A stretch of 64,000 nucleotides of DNA. It comes from Synechococcus sp. Cruz-7E5. Lineage in GTDB: Bacteria > Cyanobacteriota > Cyanobacteriia > PCC-6307 > Cyanobiaceae. The position numbers and the translations under genes were made by a program. This document shows, one piece after another, positions 27,009 through 34,879 of this stretch (position 1 is the stretch's first letter; each line of letters begins with the position of its first letter). Under the pieces are notes generated by a model. That model saw only the letters and a list, made by a program, of their open reading frames with translations. It made no database searches and was not told the origin of the DNA. The DNA is taken from the NCBI RefSeq assembly GCF_024345995.1, contig NZ_JAGQCE010000001.1:434001-498000 (forward strand). Direction: 5' to 3'.

Positions 27009-27338
27009 ATGGCACTTCATTCGCGGCGTCAACCGCGGCGCCGATCCTCCCGTTTGCTCAACCGCCCATGCAGCCGCCGCTCCGGCTGGCTGCATGGTCT
27101 CTCCACCCTGCTGGCCGTTGCGGGTCAGGGGGAGCGGCTGGCAGCCCAGGAGCGGTCCAGCCCTGGGGATCTCTCCAGCTCCGATCGGCGGCTGAGCCAG
27201 CGGCTTGAGCTGGGTCAACGACTGCTTGATCCCTTGCCGGCGCCCCTGCGGGGCAGCCGCTGGCAGGACCAGGTGCTCTGGCGGGCCCTGCGCTGGGGCG
27301 GGGGCGGGCTGATCCTCGCCTGGTGGCTGTTGCGCTAG
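27009..27338 (+). CDS. Hypothetical small protein with C-terminal hydrophobic end
   Basis: This predicted 109-residue protein starts MALHSRRQPRRRSSRLLNRP. It is Arg-rich at the N-terminus, with a helical middle (RLSQRLELGQRLLDPLPAP) and a short hydrophobic end (WGGGGLILAWWLLR). I recognise no family. It fills the gap between two minus-strand hypothetical genes, and its last four bases overlap the convergent neighbour's stop. It may be a real membrane-anchored protein, but the Arg-rich N-terminus could also be an artefact of GC-rich DNA. Confidence 0.4.
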   Translation: MALHSRRQPRRRSSRLLNRPCSRRSGWLHGLSTLLAVAGQGERLAAQERSSPGDLSSSDRRLSQRLELGQRLLDPLPAPLRGSRWQDQVLWRALRWGGGGLILAWWLLR

Positions 27339-27676
27339 GCGGCCAGCAACAGGCCGGGGGTCTCCCCGATCACCTCCACGAGATAGGGACTGCCCTCGGC
27401 GAAAAGACCACCGCTGGCGAAAAGGACGTCCTTGGTGGGAGTCGGCAGCGGGGGCTGAAGCAGCTGGCCGCGTCGCCAGGCGTGATACATCGAGCGGCGG
27501 TGGCGGTCTTCCTGAAGTACGAGCCTGTCGGCACCCAGGCTCGGACTCTCGCCCTCCAGCAGGGGGGTACGCAGGCGGACCCCATAGCCATGGGCTTCGA
27601 TCTGGACAAGTCCCTCCATCAGAACCGTCTGAAAGGACCAGCCCTGCAACCAGCGCAGATGAAACGGATTGGACAT
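27335..27676 (-). CDS. Conserved hypothetical protein
   Basis: This 113-residue protein begins MSNPFHLRWLQGWSFQTVLM and has a beta-rich look (IEAHGYGVRLRTPLLEGE, KDVLFASGG, SPYLVEVIGETPGLLLAA). There is no membrane helix and no domain I know. Codon use resembles neighbouring genes, and the ordered hydrophobic pattern supports a true folded protein. It lies 93 bases upstream of the methyltransferase gene on the same strand. Confidence 0.6.
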   Translation of the reverse strand: MSNPFHLRWLQGWSFQTVLMEGLVQIEAHGYGVRLRTPLLEGESPSLGADRLVLQEDRHRRSMYHAWRRGQLLQPPLPTPTKDVLFASGGLFAEGSPYLVEVIGETPGLLLAA

Positions 27677-27769
27677 CACAGCAAAGCACCCAGGTGCAGC
27701 GAAAATCTATTCACGTTTCTCAGGAGATGCCGCGATCGGACGAACGCTGTGCTTCAGCCCTGACGCAGC

Positions 27770-28831
27770 TCAGACCAGAGGCTTGGTGGCGGACCAGACC
27801 CGGGTCATGAAATGGGACTGGGCGCTGATCCCACCGAAGCCAGCCTGAGCCAGGCGCGCCTGGATGTCGTCGGAGATGTAATCGCGGTAGTAGGGCTCAT
27901 GGAAGGCCCGACGGAAATTCTCGAGCACCGTGGAGAACTCAGGGGAATCAGCCAACTGGATCGAGTCGGCCAGCACCAGCACACCGCCTGGCTCAATCAC
28001 CCGGAAACATTCCCGCAGGACGTTCTGGCGGGCTTCGGCGGGAAGCTCATGGAAGAGGAACACACAGCTCACCGCCTGGAAGGTGCTGTCAGCGAAGGGC
28101 AGGGCCTCGGCATTGCCCTGCACCAGCTGGGGCAACTCCCCCGGTAACTGGCTGAGGCAACGGTTGGCTTCGCGCAGGTAGGACGCTGAGAGGTCGAGGC
28201 CCACCAGCTGGATCTCCCCGAGACCACCGCGCAGCTGGCGCAGGGTGCGGCCGGTGCCGGTTGCCACATCCAGAAGACGCAGCTGGCCGGGTGAGCGCTG
28301 GGCGAAGGCCCGCAGCCCCCGCTTGAGGGGGGCGATCAGGCGGCGACGCATGGCATCGGCGCTGCCGTTGAACAGGATTTCGACCTGGAGGTCGTAAAGC
28401 GCAGCGGAATGGTCGCTCAGGTAGCCATCGGTCTGATGGTGGAAGTTCTGCAGGTAATAGGAGGGGTAGTCCTCGGGGCGTACATCCCTGGGCAGATCCC
28501 GCACCTTGCGCTGGGTGCGGCGGTTCCACTGACGGGGGGTGTCCAACCAGACCAGGGGGTAACGGGCCGCCCAGTCGAGCCAAGGGGCATCGAAGAGGAG
28601 GGAGGGGGGATAAAGGCCGCTCTCAGCCTCCTGCCAGTCGGTCTCCAGCAGCCTGTCCATGGAGGTCTTGAGTGCCATGGTCATCTGCGCAGGTACTGGC
28701 ACCGTCTGGGGGACACCCTGGGGATCGACCAGACGCATCAGCCGGCCACCGAGCTCTTTGTGGGCCAGGCCCATGATCGTCTTGCCCTGCTGAAGGGCCT
28801 GGTAAGCGAACTTGCTGACGGTGTCGGGCAT
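27770..28831 (-). CDS. Class I SAM-dependent methyltransferase
   Basis: This 353-residue protein has a Rossmann methyltransferase domain near residues 185-310. Motif I is LLDVATGTGRTLRQLRG, followed by LVGLDLSASYLREANRC, QGNAEALPFADSTFQAVSC and RVIEPGGVLVLAD. The N-terminal 180 residues are a family-specific extension with YPSYYLQNFHHQTDGYLSDH just before the fold. Homologs with this extension are widespread in cyanobacteria, substrate unknown. It is downstream of glnA in direction but about 110 bases away. Confidence 0.85.
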   Translation of the reverse strand: MPDTVSKFAYQALQQGKTIMGLAHKELGGRLMRLVDPQGVPQTVPVPAQMTMALKTSMDRLLETDWQEAESGLYPPSLLFDAPWLDWAARYPLVWLDTPRQWNRRTQRKVRDLPRDVRPEDYPSYYLQNFHHQTDGYLSDHSAALYDLQVEILFNGSADAMRRRLIAPLKRGLRAFAQRSPGQLRLLDVATGTGRTLRQLRGGLGEIQLVGLDLSASYLREANRCLSQLPGELPQLVQGNAEALPFADSTFQAVSCVFLFHELPAEARQNVLRECFRVIEPGGVLVLADSIQLADSPEFSTVLENFRRAFHEPYYRDYISDDIQARLAQAGFGGISAQSHFMTRVWSATKPLV

Positions 28832-28944
28832 GGGGTGCCGGTGGAGAAGCGGCGATCTAAGACCTCCATTTCAGCCGATCCACCTGGCAGCTGCGAGGCA
28901 CCACCGGGGGGATCCGCCTTCTCCAAACCGCGCGCCAGCTCGGT

Positions 28945-30366
28945 TCAGCCGTCGTAGTAGAGCGTGAACTCGTGGGGATGGGGTCGCTGCTGCAGCTGCT
29001 GCACCTCGTCTGTCTTCAGCGCGATCCAGGTGCGGATGAAGTCCTCGCTGAACACCTTCCCGGCCAGCAGATACTCGTGGTCGGCCTCGAGAGCCGCCAG
29101 TACCCCGTCGAGGGAAGCGGGCACCGTGGCGATCGGCTCCAGATCCTCTGGGGGCAACTCGAACAGGTCGAGATCCATCCCGTCGCCCGGGTCGATCTGC
29201 TGACGGATGCCGTCCAGACCCGCCATCAGCATGGCGGAGAAAGCCAGGTAGGGATTGGCCATGGCGTCGCCGCAGCGGAACTCGAGTCGCTTGGCCCGGG
29301 GGTTATCGCCGCTGAGAGGAATGCGCACAGCCGCGGAGCGGTTGCCCTGGGAATAGACCAGATTCACCGGCGCCTCGAAGCCCGGCACCAGGCGCTTGTA
29401 GCTGTTGGTCGTGGGGTTGGTGAAGGCCAGCAAGCTGGGGGCATGGAGCAGCAGTCCGCCGATGTACCAGCGGGCCGTCTGGGACAGATCCGCGTAGGTG
29501 CCGAGTCCGAAAAACAACGGTTGACCGTCCCTCCAGAGGCTCTGGTGCACGTGCATGCCGCTGCCGTTGTCAGCGAACACCGGTTTGGGCATGAAGGTGG
29601 CGGTGCGTCCGTATTTCCGGGCGACGTTGCGCACCACATACTTGTAGATCATCACGTTGTCGGCAGCGCTGATCAGCTCGGCGAACCTGATGCCCAGCTC
29701 CTGCTGGCCAGCGGCCGCCACCTCGTGGTGATGCTTCTCGATCGGCACTCCCAGCTGAGCCATGGTCAGCAGCATCTCGCTGCGGATGTCATGAAAGGTG
29801 TCACTGGGCGGGACGGGGAAATAACCCTCCTTCGAGTTCATCTTGTAAGCAAGATTGCCGCCCTCCTCCAGCCGGCCGCTGTTCCAGGGAGCTTCGATCG
29901 AATCGACGCTGTAGAAGCAGCCGCCCTCGCTGGAGCCGTAGCGCACGTCCTCGAACAGGAAGAACTCCAGTTCGGGTCCGAAGTAGGCAGTGTCGGCCAG
30001 GCCTGAGCCGGCCAGGTGCGCCAGGGCCCGCTGGGCCAGCGACCGGGGGCAACGCCCATAGGCCTCGCCGCTGCGGGGCTCCTGAATCGAGCAGATCAGG
30101 CTGAGGGTTTTGTGGCGAAGGAAGGGATCAATCCAGGCCGTGGCCGGATCGGGAACCATCGCCATGTCCGATTCATTGATCGCTTTCCAGCCCCGGATCG
30201 AGGAGCCATCGAAGGCCAGGCCCGTCTGAAACGACTGCTCATCAAGCAGGTCGGCGCAGACGGTGAGGTGCTGCCACTTGCCATGGAGATCGGCAAACTT
30301 GAGATCGATCAGCTCAAGGCCCTCATCCTTGATCCGGCGAAGCACGTCCTGGGCTGAGTTGGCCAT
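28945..30366 (-). CDS. glnA: Glutamine synthetase type I
   Basis: GlnA condenses ammonia and glutamate to glutamine and forms a dodecamer in the cytosol. The 473-residue length is exactly that of class I enzymes. Visible motifs are [27 protein letters not shown] (metal ligands), [29 protein letters not shown], and [15 protein letters not shown] 30366 gives the normal start ([12 protein letters not shown]). It is divergent from apcF across 247 bases that must hold both promoters. In cyanobacteria glnA is usually under NtcA control; I could find only degenerate half-sites here. Confidence 0.97.
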   Translation of the reverse strand: MANSAQDVLRRIKDEGLELIDLKFADLHGKWQHLTVCADLLDEQSFQTGLAFDGSSIRGWKAINESDMAMVPDPATAWIDPFLRHKTLSLICSIQEPRSGEAYGRCPRSLAQRALAHLAGSGLADTAYFGPELEFFLFEDVRYGSSEGGCFYSVDSIEAPWNSGRLEEGGNLAYKMNSKEGYFPVPPSDTFHDIRSEMLLTMAQLGVPIEKHHHEVAAAGQQELGIRFAELISAADNVMIYKYVVRNVARKYGRTATFMPKPVFADNGSGMHVHQSLWRDGQPLFFGLGTYADLSQTARWYIGGLLLHAPSLLAFTNPTTNSYKRLVPGFEAPVNLVYSQGNRSAAVRIPLSGDNPRAKRLEFRCGDAMANPYLAFSAMLMAGLDGIRQQIDPGDGMDLDLFELPPEDLEPIATVPASLDGVLAALEADHEYLLAGKVFSEDFIRTWIALKTDEVQQLQQRPHPHEFTLYYDG

Positions 30367-30613
30367 GGGGCAGGGGATGGCGGAGGGGTGGAAGGCTGGC
30401 AGCAGCCAGAGGGGGCCGTCGGAATCGATGCTTAGGCCGGTCCAACAGGCCTTTCGTGTCCGTTGTAACCCTCGAACCTCTCCGGGCCGTGGGGGAGCTG
30501 CCGGGCCAAGCTGAGTAACCGTTTCTGTCAGATTGGCCAGATCCCATGGCTGGACAGGGATCTGGCCAGACTCGGATGCTAGTTTCCGCTCCAGGTGAGA
30601 CGATCTCGACGTC

Positions 30614-31132
30614 ATGCGCGATGCCATCACCGGTCTGATCGGCCGGTATGACCAGCTGGGGCGCTACCTCGATCGCGATGCGATCGACAGCATCGCCACC
30701 TACCACTCCCAGGCTGAAGTCAGGCTGGCAGCGGTGGAACTGATCAATCGGGAAGCCACGGAGATCGTTCGCGATGCCAGTCGTCGCCTGTTCGAGCAGG
30801 ACCCGGAACTGCTGCTCCCTGGCGGCAACGCTTACACCACCCGCCGGCTGTCTGCCTGCCTGCGGGATATGGATTATTTCCTGCGCTACGCCAGTTACGC
30901 GCTCGTGGCAGGCGACCCCACCATCCTCAACGAGCGCGTTCTCAATGGCCTCGACGACACCTACAAGAGCCTGGGGGTCCCCACCGGTCCCACAGTGCGA
31001 AGCATTGTCCTGTTAGGCGAAGTGCTGGCAGAGCGGCTGTCGGAAGCGGGGCTGGAGCCTGGGAATCTGATCAACGCTCCGTTCGAGCACATGGCCCGCG
31101 GTCTGGCCGACACCAATCTGAGGGCCAGCTGA
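30614..31132 (+). CDS. apcF: Allophycocyanin beta-18-like core subunit ApcF
   Basis: ApcF is a bilin-binding beta subunit of the phycobilisome core, near the terminal emitter that passes energy to the photosystems. The 172-residue protein begins [20 protein letters not shown]. It carries the asparagine that is N-methylated in beta subunits (N72 in [10 protein letters not shown]), the chromophore cysteine C82 (in [15 protein letters not shown]), and [17 protein letters not shown]. It resembles ApcF more than ApcB because of the [10 protein letters not shown] and [10 protein letters not shown] stretches. It is divergent from glnA. Confidence 0.92.
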   Translation: MRDAITGLIGRYDQLGRYLDRDAIDSIATYHSQAEVRLAAVELINREATEIVRDASRRLFEQDPELLLPGGNAYTTRRLSACLRDMDYFLRYASYALVAGDPTILNERVLNGLDDTYKSLGVPTGPTVRSIVLLGEVLAERLSEAGLEPGNLINAPFEHMARGLADTNLRAS

Positions 31133-31190
31133 GGGCCGTTGGCTCACTGCTTAGGCTGATGTTCATCGATCCTTAGTTGCGCCGCAGGTC

Positions 31191-32399
31191 TTGGTCACCC
31201 TGTCTTCCTCCCCTTCCATCTCCACGGCAGCCTCCGTGAGTGATCGCCATCGCCTGCGTCTGGGGCCGATCGCCACTCCGGACCGGCTTCTGCTCGGTCC
31301 AGGGCCGTCCAACGCTCACCCCACGGTGCTGCAGGCCCTCGCCCGTACCCCGATCGGCCACCTCGATCCCCTCTACATCGAACTGATGGGGGAGGTGCAG
31401 GAGCTGCTGCGCTACGCCTGGCAGACAGAGAACCGTCTCACCATTCCCATGAGCGGCACGGGCAGCGCCGCCATGGAGGCCACTCTGGCCAACACCGTGG
31501 AGCCAGGCGACAAGGTGCTGGTGGCGGTGAAGGGCTACTTCGGACTGCGCCTCGTCGACATGGCCGAGCGCTACCGGGCCGAGGTGGCCACGATCGAGCG
31601 GCCCTGGGGCGAAGCCTTCACGCTCGAAGAGATTGAGCAGGCTCTGGCCAGCCACCGGCCGGCGATCCTGGCGATGGTTCATGCCGAAACCTCCACAGGC
31701 GTCTGCCAGCCAATGGAGGGGATCGGCGAGCTCTGCCGCCGCTACGACTGCCTGCTGCTGCTCGACACAGTCACCTCACTCGGGGCTGTGCCCCTCCACC
31801 TTGACGCCTGGGGTGTGGACCTGGCCTACAGCTGCAGCCAGAAAGGTCTGAGCTGCCCTCCAGGCCTCGGCCCCTTCACCATGGGGGAGCGGGCTGAAGC
31901 CAAGCTGGCGGCCCGGACAGGCAAGGTGCCCAACTGGTATCTGGATGTCTCCCTGCTCAACCAGTACTGGGGCAGCAACCGGGTGTACCACCACACCGCA
32001 CCGGTGAACATGAACTTCGGCATGCGCGAAGCCCTGCGGCTGCTCGCCGAAGAGGGCCTGGAGAAGGCCTGGAGCCGACACCGCAGCAACGCGGAGCGCC
32101 TCTGGGAGGGCCTGGAGCGCCTTGGCCTCGAGCTGCACGTGCCTGAGCACCTGCGCCTGCCCACCCTCACCACGGTGCGCATTCCCGAGGGCATCGATGG
32201 CAAAGCCTTCTCCCTTCACCTGCTCAACACCCACGGCATCGAGGTGGGTGGTGGCCTGGGCGCCCTGGCTGGCAAGGTCTGGCGTATCGGCCTGATGGGT
32301 TACAACAGCCAGCCTGAGAACGTCGACCTGCTGCTCAACCTGCTCGAGACGGAACTTCCCGCCTTCCGTCAGTCAGCGCCGGTCGCCTCGATCGCCTGA
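31191..32399 (+). CDS. Class V aminotransferase (alanine/serine-glyoxylate type)
   Basis: This 402-residue PLP enzyme is likely alanine-glyoxylate or serine-glyoxylate aminotransferase, used to recycle photorespiratory glyoxylate. Motifs are LLLGPGPSNAHPTVLQAL, MSGTGSAAMEATLANT, HAETSTGVCQPMEGI and LLDTVTSLGAVPLHLDAWGV. The PLP lysine is in SCSQKGLSCPPGLG. The C-terminal GGLGALAGKVWRIGLMG is also typical. The start is TTG 31191; a GTG at 31236 (SDRHRLRLGP follows) is a reasonable shorter start. It converges with tadA with a 31-base overlap. Confidence 0.9.
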   Translation: MVTLSSSPSISTAASVSDRHRLRLGPIATPDRLLLGPGPSNAHPTVLQALARTPIGHLDPLYIELMGEVQELLRYAWQTENRLTIPMSGTGSAAMEATLANTVEPGDKVLVAVKGYFGLRLVDMAERYRAEVATIERPWGEAFTLEEIEQALASHRPAILAMVHAETSTGVCQPMEGIGELCRRYDCLLLLDTVTSLGAVPLHLDAWGVDLAYSCSQKGLSCPPGLGPFTMGERAEAKLAARTGKVPNWYLDVSLLNQYWGSNRVYHHTAPVNMNFGMREALRLLAEEGLEKAWSRHRSNAERLWEGLERLGLELHVPEHLRLPTLTTVRIPEGIDGKAFSLHLLNTHGIEVGGGLGALAGKVWRIGLMGYNSQPENVDLLLNLLETELPAFRQSAPVASIA

Positions 32400-32878
32400 G
32401 CTCGCCTCCGGCGTCTGAACCAGCTTTCCAGCAGCTCTCTGGCCTCCTGCTCCCTCACACCCGCCATCACCTCCATGTGGTGATGCGCGCTTGGGTCCGC
32501 CGCCAGGTTCAGACAGCCACCCAGGGCTCCACGCTTGGCATCGCCAGCGGCGAAGACCACCCGACCCATACGGGCCTGGATCAGGGCTCCGGCGCACATG
32601 GGGCAGGGCTCCAGGGTCACCAGCAGGCTGCAGGCGTTGAATCGCCAGTCTTGAATCAGGCGCGCTGCCTGGCTGAGCGCCACCAGCTCGGCATGGCCCA
32701 GGGGGTCCTGCTGGGATTGACGCCGGTTCGTTCCCCAGCCCAGAGCATGGCCAGCGCCATCGAGAACGACTGCCGCCACGGGGATCTCACCGGCCTCGCC
32801 AGCCCGCTGCGCCATCCGCAGCAACCGCTTCATCCAGAGCCGCTGGCAGCTGAGCGGCAGGGGGGCAGGGGAGCGCAT
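32369..32878 (-). CDS. tadA: tRNA-specific adenosine deaminase TadA
   Basis: TadA converts the wobble adenosine of tRNA-Arg(ACG) to inosine. The 169-residue protein has the CDA-fold zinc and catalytic motifs LGHAELVALSQAARL (HAE) and VTLEPCPMCAGALIQARMG (PCxxC). The N-terminal MAQRAGEAGEIPVAAVVLD segment is standard. The ATG at 32878 is used; a start 45 bases later (MKRLLRMAQ) would give the more usual length. The 3' end overlaps the convergent aminotransferase gene by 31 bases. Confidence 0.92.
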   Translation of the reverse strand: MRSPAPLPLSCQRLWMKRLLRMAQRAGEAGEIPVAAVVLDGAGHALGWGTNRRQSQQDPLGHAELVALSQAARLIQDWRFNACSLLVTLEPCPMCAGALIQARMGRVVFAAGDAKRGALGGCLNLAADPSAHHHMEVMAGVREQEARELLESWFRRRRRAQAIEATGAD

Positions 32879-33016
32879 AGGCAGCGGGGGGAGGGTGAAG
32901 CGGCGCACAGAACACCGAGACTGACAGCCAGCCACCAGATCCGAGGTCATCCCTGAACGGCCTGCAGCTCTCGTCGGCGGAGCTGCAAGCCCGACTTGCT
33001 CCCGTTACACGAGACA

Positions 33017-34471
33017 ATGATTCCCCCGACCGCCTTGCCCTTGGCCGTCACGCCACACCAGGAGCGGGCGCTCGATCCCCTTCCCTTCGCCTCACCGGGC
33101 GTCTTCGACGCGAATCTGGAGGCGTTCCTGCAGGACGCCTCCCATCAGCTCTGCCGCTGGCTGGGCTCGGCTGTGAGCCGTCCGCCCCTGCCGGGCCTGA
33201 GCCTGCTGCCTGCCGTGGAGCCGGAACTTTCGGGACTGGGAGCGCAGAGGCTGCTCGCCGATCTGCACCTGGTGATGGAGGGGGCCTACAACCCGAACCA
33301 TCCCGGCGCCCTGGCCCACCTCGATCCCCCACCTCTGAGCGCCTCGCTGGTTGGGGACCTGATCTGCGCTGGGCTGAACAACAATCTGTTGGCTGAGGAG
33401 CTCTCCCCGTCGCTCAGCAGGCTGGAGCGGAGCCTGTGCGGCTGGTTGGCCCGGCGGCTGGGCCTGGGGGACCGGGCCGGTGGGGTGCCGGCCAGCGGCG
33501 GCAGCCTCAGCAATCTGATGGCCCTGGTCACAGCCCGGGAAAGCCGCGGCCTGCGCGGCGCCCCCAAGGCCGTTGTGCTGTGCGGCCTCGACAGCCACAC
33601 GTCGCTGGAGAAGGCGGCGATGGTGATGGGCCTTCCAGGCTCTGCCCTTCACCGCCTGCCGCTCGATGACTACGGCCGCCTCCAGCCGGAACTGGTGGGC
33701 GAATGCCTGCAGACACTCAGCGCCGCCGGCATCCCCGTGATTGCGCTGGTGGCAACGGCTGGCACCACCGTTCGCGGGGCCGTGGATCCCCTGGTGGAAC
33801 TCGCCGCCCTCTGCCGCTGCCACGACATCTGGCTGCACGTCGATGCGGCGATCGGCGGAGTGCTTGGTCTGAGTGAGCGCCACCGCCAGCGGGTGGAGGG
33901 TCTGGGGCTGGCGGATTCGATCACGATCAACCCCCAGAAGCTGCTGGGGATCACCAAGACCTCCTCCCTGTTGCTGCTGGCTGATCCCTCCGCCCTGGAG
34001 CGAAGCTTCGCCACGGGTCTGCCCTACATGGAGCTCAGCCGCGAAGGTGGCCATGGAGGGGAGTGCGGCCTGCAGGGCAGCCGCAGTGCAGAGATTCTCA
34101 AGCTTTGGCTTGGCTTGCGCCAGCTGGGCCTCGATGGGATCGATGCCGTGATCGAGGGGGCGATTCAGCGGCGCCGCCGCCTTCAGCAGCTGTTGGATGA
34201 GGCACATGGCACCGGCGAGCTCGCCCTGCTCAGCGGCCCCCTGCACCTGCTGGCCTTCCGGCCCCGCCAGCTCGATGCCACCGGCTGCGAGCAGTGGTCG
34301 CAGCACTGCCGCCAGCAGCTGCTGGCCCACGACCTGATGCTCTCCCGACCCCGATACCAGGGGAAACACCACCTCAAGGCAGTGCTGGGCAATCCCCACA
34401 CCCAGGAAGACCATCTGCAGCGACTCGCCGCGGTGGTCCACCAGTCGCTGCGGTCCGGGGATCTGACCTGA
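33017..34471 (+). CDS. PLP-dependent decarboxylase, group II-like
   Basis: This 484-residue protein is of the aromatic-amino-acid/glutamate/diaminobutyrate decarboxylase superfamily. It shows AYNPNHPGALAHLDPPPLSA, PASGGSLSNLMALVTARES, VATAGTTVRGAVDPL, LHVDAAIGGVLGLSERH and the PLP lysine segment NPQKLLGITKTSSLLLL. The sequence after the lysine differs from the usual NPHKW form. The substrate cannot be decided from motifs; aspartate (to beta-alanine) or 2,4-diaminobutyrate are the usual guesses in cyanobacteria. It stands alone, with 153 bases to the next gene. Confidence 0.86.
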   Translation: MIPPTALPLAVTPHQERALDPLPFASPGVFDANLEAFLQDASHQLCRWLGSAVSRPPLPGLSLLPAVEPELSGLGAQRLLADLHLVMEGAYNPNHPGALAHLDPPPLSASLVGDLICAGLNNNLLAEELSPSLSRLERSLCGWLARRLGLGDRAGGVPASGGSLSNLMALVTARESRGLRGAPKAVVLCGLDSHTSLEKAAMVMGLPGSALHRLPLDDYGRLQPELVGECLQTLSAAGIPVIALVATAGTTVRGAVDPLVELAALCRCHDIWLHVDAAIGGVLGLSERHRQRVEGLGLADSITINPQKLLGITKTSSLLLLADPSALERSFATGLPYMELSREGGHGGECGLQGSRSAEILKLWLGLRQLGLDGIDAVIEGAIQRRRRLQQLLDEAHGTGELALLSGPLHLLAFRPRQLDATGCEQWSQHCRQQLLAHDLMLSRPRYQGKHHLKAVLGNPHTQEDHLQRLAAVVHQSLRSGDLT

Positions 34472-34539
34472 AACCTGGGCCTCCGGTACCAGGCAGGATG
34501 CCAGCGGGAGTTACAGACTTTCAGGAGTGAGCAGTCATC

Positions 34540-34641
34540 GTGAACCCACTACAGCCATGGGCGATCAACAGCTGTGAACCATCAACAGCGATGAGAGATC
34601 TCCAGAGATGAGCGATCAACAGCCATGAGCGAGCCTCAGCC
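34540..34641. repeat. Six-copy 17-bp tandem repeat with a start codon in every unit
   Basis: Six contiguous 17-base units start at 34540, 34557, 34574, 34591, 34608 and 34625. They are GTGAACCCACTACAGCC, ATGGGCGATCAACAGCT, GTGAACCATCAACAGCG, ATGAGAGATCTCCAGAG, ATGAGCGATCAACAGCC and ATGAGCGAGCCTCAGCC. The last unit is the start of the small membrane-protein gene. Because 17 is not a multiple of three, each unit's ATG or GTG lies in a new frame. Units 2-5 each read as six codons ending in the TGA of the next unit's RTGA. The remaining part of this gap (34472-34539) shows nothing I can name. Confidence 0.85.
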
Positions 34642-34879
34642 TCAGTCAAATCCTCGCGGACGCTGGGTGGCGATTGTCACCGGCGCCCTGTCGATACTGA
34701 TCGGGGTGCTGTATCTCGGCCTGATCACGGTGCTCGACGCCCGCGGTCCCCTCCAGCCCCCTCCCCCCGAGGCCCTGGGCGTGGTGGCAACTGCCGGTCC
34801 CGCCGGCGCTGCAGAGGCTCCACCACACGGCGCAGGGCCACCTCCAGAAAACCGCGCAACGCCCCCTCCCTCCGGTTGA
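34625..34879 (+). CDS. Small single-helix membrane protein
   Basis: This 84-residue protein begins MSEPQPQSNPRGRWVAIVTG. One helix spans about residues 15-36 (VAIVTGALSILIGVLYLGLI) and is followed by TVLDARGPLQPPPPEALGVV. The N-terminal half looks like a conserved small picocyanobacterial protein, function unknown. The last 40 or so residues are Pro/Ala-rich, and the final 155 bases overlap the 3' end of the convergent GTPase gene. The start codon is the sixth unit of a 17-bp tandem repeat, so four very short upstream reading frames lead into it. Confidence 0.72.
   Translation: MSEPQPQSNPRGRWVAIVTGALSILIGVLYLGLITVLDARGPLQPPPPEALGVVATAGPAGAAEAPPHGAGPPPENRATPPPSG

Noticed and set aside
30465-30478. 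Possible NtcA site upstream of glnA
   Set aside because: Read on the minus strand it is GGT-N8-TAC, not GTA-N8-TAC, and the spacing to a -10-like TAAGCAT is about 30 bases instead of about 22. Too weak to annotate.
30367-30613. Glutamine riboswitch (glnA RNA motif) before glnA
   Set aside because: I could not find the conserved motif sequence of that RNA class in the spacer.
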